A DNA stretch of 64,000 nucleotides, taken from the NCBI GenBank assembly GCA_030562195.1, contig JAUJPP010000005.1, forward strand, positions 17,657,106-17,721,105. The letters run 5' to 3'. The translations under genes were made by a program, and so were the position numbers. The notes under the pieces were generated by a model. The model saw only the letters and a program-made list of their open reading frames with translations, was not told where the DNA came from and did not search any database. Source of the DNA: Nipponacmea schrenckii (lineage: Eukaryota > Mollusca > Gastropoda > Lottiidae). Shown here in pieces: positions 1 to 13,000 of the stretch; the first letter of the stretch is position 1, and each line of letters begins with the position of its first letter.

Positions 1-398
1 TCTTCTATTATCAAATATTTTGTAGTCTTCTATAATCACATGTCTTGAAGTCTTCTATTATCAAGTATTTTGTAGTCTTCTATAATCACATGTCTTGTAG
101 TCTTCTATAATCACATGTTTTGTAGTCTTCTATAATCACATGTCTTGCAGTTTTCTATAATCACGTCGCGTAATCTTCTATTATCAAGTATTTTGTAGTC
201 TTCTATAATCACATGTCTTGAAGTCTACTATAGTCACATGTCTTTTAGAGTTCTATAATCACATATCTTTTAATCTTCTATAATCGCATGTCTTGAAGTC
301 TTCCATAGTCACATGTCTTGTTGTCTTCTATAATCACATATCTTGTAATCTTCTATTATCAAGTATTTTGTGGTCTTCTCTAATCACATGTCTTGTCT
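1..398. repeat. 25-bp minisatellite at the window edge (CACNA2D intron)
   Basis: About 16 copies of a 25-bp unit that alternates between TCTTCTATAATCACATGTCT and TCTTCTATTATCAAGTATTT forms, each followed by TG(A/T)AG. The array continues off the left edge. The short ORF at its end is a by-product of the repeat. Confidence 0.9.
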
Positions 399-1047
399 GT
401 AAATTAAAGCTGTTCTTGCAAGAAATGCTAAAATTAAAAAAAAAAAAATTAAAACATTACATACTGAAACATGAGACCTTTAAAAAGTGATACGGCTTTG
501 GTGTAAAATGTATCATATATCACACTTGTACAAGTTACTGACTGTAATTCCAGAAATCAAACCATAATTTCAAAGAATCAAGTATTAAATAGTTCCTGAG
601 AGAATTAATTCCCTTCAATTAATCGTGTTATTATACTGGCGTGCTGAAAGGCCAATTCCCTAGCGTAGCATATACATATTGATCTGACATTTGTAGAAAT
701 GGTCTTAAGACATTTAGATTTGATGGCCATTTTATGTCTGGCTACCCACCATTTAACTTCTATTGATTGATTTGATACATATCTGGTAACCGCCTTCATA
801 ACTACAGATAAAAATGACTCTGTGATTGTCAAATGTTTTTAAGATTTTACAAGAATCTAGAGACAGAACATGTTGTAACTTGACCGTTTGGCATGTGATC
901 TAATTATTTTTAGAGACTCATGCAATTAACCAGTCTCATTTTGTTCCACATGTGGCTCTAGTTTATAAATATAATATAATTAATTATTTTATTATGTATA
1001 TAATAACGGGTTGTTATAAAAACCTTGTTCTGTTTTTCTACCTTCAG
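399..1047. other. CACNA2D intron without recognised content
   Basis: Intronic sequence between the left-edge minisatellite and the first visible exon. I see no gene or named repeat. The short ORFs lack splice or similarity support. Confidence 0.5.
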
Positions 1048-4000
1048 AATTACCAGCAAGCATCATTAATACAGAACCAAGGTACAGATGTTCATGTGAA
1101 TTTTGAGCCAGTTGACAGTAGATCTATTGTGTCTGACATGTCATTGAGTTTGTCACACATGCTGGGTAAAAAAATGGATGCCTTGAAGGTTTGTGAAGAT
1201 TTATTTGACAAGGCAAACTGATTTTTCTTGAATCATTAGAATGCATCTTGTTCTTATGAAACAACAAGTAAAAGCCCTCTGTTTATGATCCCCACAAATG
1301 TCAAGATTAACCTTCAGAGTAGCGTCTAGTCATTCAGATGGGACAATAAACCAAGGTCTCTTGTGCTACAGGCATGTGAAAGATCCCTTCTACAGTTGGA
1401 AATCGAAAAGAGCAGACTAATGCTGCTGTCCTGACAAAATTTTCCTCATAGCACACTTCTTCATTAGCCCTTAAGGTGCAGAAAAGTAGGACGGAAAACC
1501 GGAAAAAAGATTACCAATTTTTACCTTACGGAATTTGGTTGACCATGTAACATTCTTTGATATTCAGTTGGCAAAACTAGCAATGATTGTTTAATTTCAT
1601 TTTTTTTATTTTTTTTTTGACAGAGATCTGTAGAAGTAGCTGAGAAAGCAGCAGGAAATCATACATGGAATCAAACATTGCAGGTAAAATGTGGTTTCAT
1701 TGGTTTAATCTGTATTGTCAATTCAATTTAATTCAATTCAGTTGTCATATAAATAGAGTTACAGTTTATAAGTAATTTGTGGCAATTATGGAGGTATTTT
1801 TTATACGCCCACATGAATATGTTGAATTAAATAATAAAATTGACATCAAATACCATCCTTAAATACCCAACGTTTTTGATGAAATGTTGGGTATTAAAGG
1901 ATGGACCAAGTTCAGTATACATCGCATGAATCACTGTACTATTAGTGGTATTGGTGATCCCATCAGACAGTCTTCTGTGATTGGTTATTGCTGCCTGCTT
2001 TTTCTCTTTGGAATCACCACATGAATATGTTGACGTATATTGTCGTCGCCCCTGTCCGACACTATAAAAGCAACAATATTCAATGGATTTTAATGAAACA
2101 TGGTGTGAGTATTGAAATTGATAAGACGACAGTCAAGTTCAAATTTGACGGTTTTGAATGAACAGTTTTTGAGTTATTGCCCTTAACTTAGTATAATTGC
2201 GTCAAAAATTTATTGTGGGAGCAAAAGAAGCTACGTGTATGATTTTTAATAGATTTTGATGAAACTCTTACAATGCAATTTGAATCCATGTTCTAATTAT
2301 AGAAGACAATGTATTCATTCATTTATTCATTCTGTATCAATAGAAAGAAGATGTTGAATATTTTAATGCCAACATGCCAACAGACATACCATTAGAATAT
2401 GATGAAAGATTTCAACAAGATGTCAGTTTCAATCTATCAAGTGTTCATATTCCAGTTGAGATTTACAATGGAGGTACGTGCCTTGTGTAACTTTCTGATC
2501 CCAATGTCTTAGTATCTTAGTACTGATTTTCTTATAAAACAATTTCCTTGCCCTTGTGAGGGAAGATGCTTTTAAAGATGCCTTTGCTCAATTTTCTTGG
2601 TTTATAATAGTGTTGAAACAGTTACTAATTTTTACTAACCGTGTAACTTTCAGCAATAAGAGTTAATAACCCGGTTAATCCCGGTTAATAATTCAAGTGT
2701 TTTATACCTGTATAATATTAGGTAAAAACGTATTTGCAGCAGTAACTGTTGAAGTAAACTGCAGTATGGCCAACCATGGAAGAATTGACCTAGTTTTAGA
2801 CCAGTTGTTGACAGAAGTTGAACCTTGTCTGTATGCAAGGAGACATCCACAAAAACACATTTGGCTTTTTGCCTTCTGTTTCCTTTCGAAAATCTGAAAC
2901 ACCACTTTTGGACAACATCTATACTTTACCTCCAGACTATACTATCGTCTGGGCGTGGTCTGATTGATTCCAAACCGCTTCGATTGGTTAACATAATTAA
3001 CATAACGGTGCACACGACAACCTCTATTTTTGAGATGGTTAGAGCGTTGGTTCTCTATGTGATGATGTTATTCGCTTGGATACGTTGAAAATGTGGGACG
3101 TGAGTTCTAATCTCGACTGGAGTGTGGAAGTTGATGACCTTGAATGACTCATCTTCACTCATAATCCCAGTCCACCCAGCTGTAAATGGGTATGGATAAT
3201 CCAGGGAAGATCAATGCCAAGAGGTTTGGACAAGGACCAGGTGGTAGAAAGGATCCTTGTCACTGCGTACTCTGATTCTTAGTTGTTATTCTTATATAGT
3301 TGTTTCTTTTTTTTTTCTTTCTTATTTTCTTTCGATTGATAAAAGCATCAATTTATTCATGATGGTATATGTATATATAAATAAATGATAATAAGGGAAC
3401 CCATCTGAACATTTTATCGTCTGTCTTGATTACTTCATTTTCAAAATAATAGGATTTTAAATTTAATTAAAGAATCTGTAATAAAATCTAGTAATTTAAT
3501 CAATGGTGGTTTAGAGATTTACTGAATGATGTTGACTTGCAGTTGAATGAAGTATATTGAGTCATCAAGAATTCAGTTGGAGAAAGAAAATTCAAGATGT
3601 TCATGTTGCGATATATTGTTTAATATTCGATAGGTATCACAATAATTATGGAATAATGGGATAGAAGATTTAATTTATCTTCAACTTGCCTATTGTATTA
3701 ACTTATAACTTAATAACTGTGATGTTTGGTAATGTAGTTGGTAGGACTGATTAACCCCACTGTCTTATAAAGGTTTTCAACAATTAAAGTCAAAGTCAGT
3801 GGAATTATTTGTTATTCCATTCACTATCTTATAAAAATTCCCTCTTTGTATGTGATATCAAGTATAATGTATCAATATAAAACCTTGAGATACAACCAGC
3901 TTATTGTGGCATGTTATATTGTGTTACAGTGATTCACCAATATATGTGTAGGCTATATACTATTTGGGACTCACTTAGTTGTTGTAAATAAAAACCAATA

Positions 4001-7000
4001 CACAAATCCTTTTAAAAAATCAGAAGTAACTGGAAAATTAAATACAATTCTTCAACAATGGGTATACAAGGCTGTTTTATATTCCCAATAGATATTCAGA
4101 TATTAAATGGATTAAGGTGGTCAGCTTCACTTGATGACATATTTGAGAAGAATCAGGAAGAAGATCCAGAAATATTATGGCAGTATTTTGGAAGTCAATC
4201 TGGTTTTATGAGAACATTCCCAGGTATTTATAAAGAATATTTAGTTTTATGAGAACATTCCCAGGTATTTATAAAGGATATCAAAGTTTTATGAGAACAT
4301 TCCCAGGTATTTATAAAGAATATTTAGTTTTATGAGAACATTCCCAGGTATTTATAAAGAATATTTAGTTTTATGAGAACATTTCCAGGTATTTATAAAG
4401 AATATTAGTTTTATGAGAACATTTCCCAGGTATTTATAAAGAATATTTAGTTTTATGAGAACATTCCCAGGTATTAATAAAGAATATTAAGTTTTATGAG
4501 AACATTCCCAGGTATTTATAAAGAATATTTAGTTTTATGAGAACATCCCAGGTATTATAAAGAATATAAATTTTATGAGAACATTCCCAGGTATTTATAA
4601 AGAATATTAAAGTTTTATGAGAACATTCCCAGGTATTTATAAAGAATATTTAGTTTTATGAGAACATTCCCAGGTATTTATAAAGAATATCAAAGTTTTA
4701 TGAGAACATTCCCAGGTATTTATAAAGAATATTTAGTTTTATGAGAACATTCCCAGGTATTTATAAAGAATATTTAGTTTTATAAGAACATTCCCAGGTA
4801 TTTATAAAGAATATTTAGTTTTATGAGAACATTCCCAGGTATTAATAAAGAATATTTAGTTTTATGAGAACATTCCCAGGTATTTATAAAGAATATTTAG
4901 TTTTATGAGAACATTCCCAGGTATTTATAAAGAATATTAAGTTTTATGAGAACATTCCCAGGTATTAATAAAGAATATCAAAGTTTTATGAGAACATTCC
5001 CAGGTATTTATAAAGAATATCAAAGTTTTATGAGAACATTCCCAGGTATTTATAAAGAATATTTAGTTTTATGAGAACATTCCCAGGTATTAATAAAGAA
5101 TATCAAAGTTTTATGAGAACATTCCCAGGTATTTATAAAGAATATCAAAGTTTTATGAGAACATTCCCAGGTATTTATAAAGAATATTTAGTTTTATGAG
5201 AACATTCCCAGGTATTGATTGGATAGAGCTAAAGGGCCTCTCTTTTTTAAGCAATTGTGAAAAAGTTTGCTAAATTTTTATGTGTATCAGAAATAGTAAT
5301 GGTTGATTTATTTACCATTCCAATTGTCAATCAGATAACTGTGGTTCCTAACATATTTTATGATGTCATTAATTGAGAAGGGCATTATGTGATATGAGCA
5401 TTTCAAAAATTGATATCAAACAGATATTAGGAGAAATAAGCCGTGTAGTTTCATCTTAGTTTTCTTTTGAAATTTCGAATGAACTTACTTATTGCTGTTA
5501 TTGATAAAGTTTAGTTTCCCCAGTTAATATTGAGGATCCATTATTTTGTAATTGGTAGCTGATGGTTAAAACGGTCTATTGTAGAATATTGTATGATTTT
5601 TATGTTTCAGCTAGTAGATGGATAAAACATGGTGATGTTGATTTATATGATGTTAGACGTCAGTCTTGGTAAGTTTGGAATTCTTTCATGGCACAGGCTG
5701 ATTGTAATAGTTGATAAAGTAGTTTCAGAATTTGTGTGGACTTTTTTTTTTAATTCTAAGTATCTTTGATATAAAAATTGGATATTGGCAGTAAAAGAAG
5801 AAATGGTGTTACAGTTTTTAAAGTGTTTGTGACCTGATTTTATGATGATATTGTGTTAATAGTTTGATTGCTTCTATTTACAGGTATACACAAGGATCTA
5901 GTTCACCTAAAGATATGATGATACTGGTAGACACGTAAGTAAACACAGTTTCACAGGTTCAGCATTTTCAAGAAAATGGTGGCGGTTTGATTTGGGTTCT
6001 AAATATATGTTAATTGGTTTCAAAAGATGTACTATAAATGTACAAAAATTACATCATTCATTCAGTTTACCTCAAACTTGGAATTTTTTTTTTTTTACTT
6101 CTAAACATGTCTTTTCTACATATCGAAGAGTCTCCAGACATGATTTTTCAAATGCAGATAATTCTGGACATACAAGTTTCTGAGACCATAAGTTTCGATT
6201 GGTCAAACAGATGGCGAACCTATCCCTTTCATCAACTTTCTAGTCTTGTCTCTTGAAAGCCTTTTGATGGCTTTTCAGAAGACCTGCAACAGTTAGATAT
6301 TGAAAATATTTCTCATGCATTTGGTACCCTGAACTCTTCCGTTGTTTTTAGAGCCAAGCAAAAAGGGTTAAAGTAATATCATTGTTAATTTATTTTGATA
6401 ACAGGAGTGGTAGTACACATGGTCAAGCCTTGCAGCTGATGAAAGTTGCTGTCAAGTCTATTTTAGATACGCTGGGTGAAAATGATTTTGTCAATATTGC
6501 ATCTGTAAGTTTTTACCCTTTTTTTGATGCTTTCAATTAATGTTATTAAAGAGATAATAGGTCTTAAAATGAACATTAAATTTTAAAACTTGGTCAATAA
6601 GAGCTCTATTCCTCAGTACATATACCTTCTGCCATAAATGACATAAAAAAATGAACAAATATCTAAAAAACTAAGTAATTATCCATAAAGATACATTTAA
6701 TTATTAAAAAACGCTTAAAGTTGGTTTCCCTTATTTTCATATATATACATATATATAACATAATTGGACTGGTAATACTTATATCAATAGAAAGTAGAGG
6801 TGTTCTAATGACTGGGAAAAATACCAGATGGTCCCACAAGTCCTTAATTAACTCGTAATTAGGCTATTTATGACAGGTTTTCCCACTCTAGGGTACTACC
6901 ATAAGTATGTACGTCAAGATTCAAATGTCGTTCAAATGTCGTTGATCTTTTTTTGTTTGATCATCCAGTTTGTTAATTCGGTACATAACCGGACGCTGTG

Positions 7001-10000
7001 GTTGTTAAGTATGAACGCATGCTATTGCCCACATTCCTTAATATTTTCCACAACAACAATGGCATTTTGGTATTCCATTTATTATCTCTAGCAAAAGGCA
7101 ATAAAACGTTTAAATATCATTTTGTAAAAACATTATGAATTAATTTAAATAAGTTTTAACTCACTAATAATAAAATACAAAATCAATTCTTATACACCTT
7201 CATTCATATGACGTCATTTGGTCAGGTGAACAAACATGGAGTCTTAATTTAGCGTTTCAAAGCAGATCAGAGTCAAATGGATTCCACAAGCATTTCTACG
7301 TCCACATAGGTCTTTTGAACATGAGAATACATGGATTATTCATTAGAAACCCCAATTAATCAATTAGTAAGGTTAATTTGGGTCTAATTAATGAGGGAAA
7401 CCAACTTAAATAAATTGAATAAGCTTTTTATAGCTCACATGAAAATGTGGACGTATATTGCCATCACCCCTGTCCGTCCATCTGTCCATCCGTCCGTCAA
7501 CAATTACTTGTGTACGTGATACAGGCCAGAGTTTTAATCCGATTTGAATGAAACTTGGTATGCGTATTCATCTTAATAATATCTCGGACAAGTTCGAAAA
7601 TGGCACGATTCCAGATGTCTTTTTATGAGTAATATGGCCCTTGATTAAATGGAAAAACGTTAAAATTTACTTGTGTACGCAATAGAAGCTGTAGTTTTCA
7701 TCCGATTTGAATGAAACTTGGTATGTGTATTCATCTTGATAATATCTCGGACAAGTTTGAAAATGGCACGATTCCAGATGTCGGTTTATGAGTTATGGCC
7801 CTTGATTAAATGAAAAAACGTTAAAATTCACTTGTGTACACAATAGATGCTGTAGTTTTCATCCCCGGATGAAAACTTGGTATGTGTATTCATCTTTATA
7901 AAATCTCAGACAAGTTCGAAAATTGCACGATTCCAGATGTCGGTTAATGAGTTATGGCCCTTGATTAAATGAAAAAACGTTAATATTTACTTGTGTACAC
8001 AATAGAAGCTATAGTAAATGAAACACATTAAAATGTACTTGTGTGTGCAATAGAAGCTGTAGTTTTCTTCCGATATGAATGAAACTTGGTATGTGTATTC
8101 ATCTTGATAATATCTCGCCAGATGTCTGTTTATGAGTTATTGCCCTTGATTTAATGAGAAAATGTTAAAATTTACTTGTGTATGCAATAGAAGCTGTAGT
8201 TTTTATCCAATTTGAATGAAACTTGGTATGTGTATTTGTCTTAATAACATCTCGGACAAGTTCAAAAATGGTGTGATTCCAGATGTCGGTTTATGAGTTA
8301 TTGCCCTTGATTAAATGAAAAAACATGGAATATTCTGTTTGCTGAAGTGGGCGTATGTTACCTTGCCTGTCAAGCTATCTTATAAAAACTGACTTAGTTT
8401 TGTGAGTTTTCAACAGAGATTCTGTTACTTTATGAAACCAGGTAAGTTCTCTGATGAATATACACTCATATTGACCTTTCTTGAGAATTAAAATTTTATG
8501 TTCATGCTAAGACACAGTATCCCTTTAATATTTTTATAATTTATTTCAAGAGTGATCAAAGACATCTTGTTCCTGTGTAAAATGCGTCAAATTTTTAACA
8601 CTTGGTTGTGGGGAAAAAACCTAGACCAGCTTCTGTTCCAAACTTTATCCCACATTATTGCCTATAGAAATACCATAGCTTCTGCCTTTAGAACCATTTC
8701 TCTCTAAGTGCATTTTACTTGGTTTATTGTCTATGACTTGTGACAACTAGACGCCTTTTCCTTGTCAGTCCCTCTGATCTGCTTTACTGACAAGGGGAAA
8801 CCAGGCTGAAAAATCTGAAAAAATTGGCTGAAATTGAGTCAAAAAGAATATAAATTTATTACTATGTGTTATGACTGTAGTATATCTATTTAATATGAAA
8901 TATCTATTAAACTAAGTAATTAGTTCCAAAGTTACTTATTTATGGATTATAACTCAGTTCAATGGATTAAGTATATCATAGAGGGATTTTGTTGTAAAAT
9001 CTTGACACTAGGTAAGTCCATTGATGAACAAAGACTCATTTTGTTTAAAGTTTAAAAATTGCATTTTTTTTGTCATTGTTGTACCTTTAAGTCTCAGTCG
9101 ATAATTTAAAAGTTATTCATCTTAATTTTCAGTTCTCACAGGAAGCTGCTTTTGTTAGTGATTGTTTTAATCATACCTCATTTGTTCAGGCAAATTATAG
9201 AAATAAAAAAGTAAGTCTTTCTTCTCTTAATAAAACAGACGATTCACAAAACATTTGTTAGTCATGTCTATTTGAAACAAGACTGAACCATCTGCCTCTA
9301 TTTCCGTTTCTTATAGCTAATTTGACAGTTGTCGGATTGTTAAGAAACAGACAAATTAAGTCCTGTTTTATAGGATTTTTAAGTGTAATATCTTGGATCC
9401 TGTAAAAATAGCTGTCTGAGGCAGGAGCAAGTTGCAGAAGAGTAGGGCGTAAAACTCCATTCCTTCCATTTTTGAGGCTGGAATAGGAGCAGATGATTTA
9501 GACCACAAGATTGGATCCAGATATTTATGTGATCTATTGCTATCAACACCCAGTGATTTCAATGCCTATTTTATCTTAATAGAAACTAGCCAGAGACGTA
9601 GATGGATTGATAGCCTATGGCATGGCCAATTTTAAAGTTGGATTGCAGTTTGCTTTTGAACAATTTCAATTGGTAAGTTTAGTGAATTATGTGAACTTGT
9701 TATTCAAGCTGAAATTCCATTGACACAATTATCATGAAAAATTAATATCTTAAGAAGTTACTTTAAGGTTTTGTAAATAGGTTTTCTAATTTTTTTATGT
9801 GTATCAGGAACATTGATAGCAAAGATTAGCATCATTCCAATTCTTAGTCAGATGTCTTTGAGTCTTGTAATTTTATGTAACTAACAATCTTAACATGCTG
9901 TATATTAGTATAATTAGTGTAATAAGTATAAGTCATATAAGTATTATTATAAGTATCATTATTTTTTATAATAGTTTTATTATAGGTATAAATATAAGTA

Positions 10001-13000
10001 TTACTATAAGTATAAGTATAAGTATTATTATAAGTATAGGTTAATGATCAAAACCTTGTCAATGCGTCTAATAATGATTTTAGTAGTACTACGTCATTAT
10101 TAGATGCATTGATAAGGTTAAGACAATTAACTAACTTAAAATATAGATTAACAATCAAAAAAACAACTCACTGTAAATTTATGTTAGTTCTTATAAACAA
10201 ACATCATATGTAGCTTACTGTCCTCCTGTAAATTTAGTTGCACTTGAATTGGAAAGGCGCTATATTATTTGTTGTTTCTTGCGTATTTCTATTTTGGCAA
10301 AAATCCTGTATACCTAAAATGGATTGCATAAACTTCAATTCACAATGGTATTCAGAAAATGATAATTATTTTGAGATAGTGAAACTATATTATTGAAGGT
10401 TGAAGAGAATAACATGCCTTTGGCTAACAGTGATAGTTATTAAAAGGAGACAATTTTCAGCAAAATATTTTTAAAGTGTTTAATCTGAGTTGTTTTCAAT
10501 CAAATTTAGACAACTAATGATTTTGGCAAACCAAGAGTCCAATATTTCGAGTCCATTATTGAGCTCAATAATGGACTCCTGGCCATTTGCCAGTATCATT
10601 ATGTTGGATAATCGTACGGAAACTTCCAAGGATGACGTCACATTTGTATTTTAAGTATAAGTATTTGTATAAGTATTATTAATAAAGTATTATTATTATT
10701 GATATAAAGATTATCCATTATCTATTTAGTTTGAAAGGAACAATACTAATGGTATGGGAGCCACATGTAACAAAGTCATTATGTTACTAACTGATGGTGG
10801 TACAGACAATGCAGAGGAAGTGTTTAAAGAGTACAATTGGCCCAAAAATAAATCGGTAAATATATTAATAGGAAGTTTTATCTATTTTTTTTTTGAAAAA
10901 AAACCTTGAAAATTTTTTATAGGCTGCAGATAGTCCTAAAGAAACTTTGACAGTTGCTTCTGGCTTGTGAAGGGTCAGCATGTATTAAACAATGGATGTG
11001 CTCGATGGGAGAGTTCTGAACATGGTCTGTCTGATCCAATTCTGTCCCCATTTGAAAGGGATGGAAGTGGATAGTGTTACATTTGGAATTGTGCCATTTA
11101 TCACCTTCTTTCCATGCAATACATTCTGAACTCTGTTCCAACTTGGTTTATTACATGCCTGGCTGATTCCTTTAGAGATCATATATTTAGAACTGTATGT
11201 TTGATGCCCTAGCTAATTGGCTATCTACATTAAAAACACAAGTAGACTTTTGTATTGTCCCCTCATTGAATAAATATGTTTATTGTAGTTGAAAGCTGAA
11301 GTGAGAGTATTTACATACGCTGTAGGACCAACAGCCAATCCTACCAATGCTATTAGATGGATGGCTTGTGCCAATAGAGGTAAAAACTTCATTGAACTCT
11401 AAAACAATATCATATTACCATTCTGAGTTTTCTTGTTCAAATGACAAGGTAGAAACAAGAAAATGAAAATGATGTATTACTGCCCTTGCTGGTGTCATGA
11501 GACATTGTCAAGAATTACAGTATTACAGAAAAGTTGGTCTTAAACTTGACTGTTATGTCCAGAACAGAACAGAACTTTATTCTTTACAGCAAAGATTGCT
11601 GTTAAAAGAAATACAACAGAATATAAACAAAATACAAAAAAATGAGTAATATATACAATTCAAATATACAATATATGATAGAATATATCCAGAATGGTGA
11701 TATATTTCAGGTTATTTTTCTCAGATTCCTGCCATGGGAGCTATTAGAGCCAGAGTTCAGGTATGTTATCTTATATCCATTAAAATATTATCATAATACC
11801 TATTTTTACTTCCAATTGATACGGCACAATCTTCACTATAGCTGATATTTTCATAATAGAAGTATGCCTTTAACATATACTACCTCTCAGGATCATCAAA
11901 AAATTTAAATTGTTAAATTTGGTCAAAAATGTTCATCAGTGTTACTTGGTGTCTTAACTATATGACACATCTAAATAAAATCATAAACTAAGTAATAATC
12001 CAATAAACTAAGTAATCTTAAGTATGCTTAGAACCTTTTTTCAATGATTACTTAGTTTAATGGATGTATTGTCTTAAATATAGATTCTATTCTTTAACCA
12101 TGGCATCTTGTAAGTGAAACTGATGAATATATACTCTTATTGACCAAGTTTGAGACTTTAAATTTTATTTCCAAGAGGTGGTTTATCTATGAAGTTTTGT
12201 AAATGTCTTATTTCAATGTAATGGTAGATATGAAATTTCAAGGGAATTAAGAATTGTAATATTTTTTAATCAGATGAATTGACCATTTTGTTGGAACTTT
12301 TCGCTGAACCTTATATAATACGGTCAGTATTAGATTAACTGACAGGAAATTGGTTCTCTATCTGTTTGACCAACCTTAGTCTCATAGGCTAATGGGATTT
12401 TTCACTTCAATCAGTAATAGTATTCACAGATTACCTCTTTCAAATTCATCTGTAACCAGAATTATCAGTGTCTTGTCTTGAGACTTTGTCTGATATAGAA
12501 AAGCATTATACAGAAATAGAAAGAAAAATTCTTTGTTGGAGATATTTTTAAAAGAATTGTACAATTTAAGTATATTTCTGAAGACTATTTACATATATTC
12601 TAGTCTAATTAAAACTGAGTAAGGTCAAAGGTCGTTTCGTATTGAAGGGCAGTGTTAGACCTAACTGTAGTGGTTACGTACAAAGCCAATTAATCATAAA
12701 AACATTTGAAACGAAACTAATAAAATACGAAAGAAAGTTAGGTCTATATTATAATTAGACTGGAATATATTCTAAACCATAAGCAACCCCTCAAATGGCA
12801 AACCTGTCCCTTTAAGATATATCCGAAACATCTCTGATTTTGAAGACTTAAAAAATTGTATAATAGATCAATTAAGAAGCCAGGAGTGTCACACTATTTA
12901 AGACAGGAATGTTTTTCATGTATATTGATCATAACAAATTTTATAGGAATATGTACAAGTTTTATCGCGTCCGTTGGCAATAAAACATGTGGAAAATACG

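Noticed and set aside
1..398. Left-edge repeat as a CRISPR-like array
   Set aside because: Units are directly adjacent without unique spacers, and the sequence is eukaryotic.
2697..2897. Possible extra CACNA2D exon around 2722-2850
   Set aside because: Has an AG before it but does not resemble the family, and exon 3 joins exon 4 in phase with conserved sequence.
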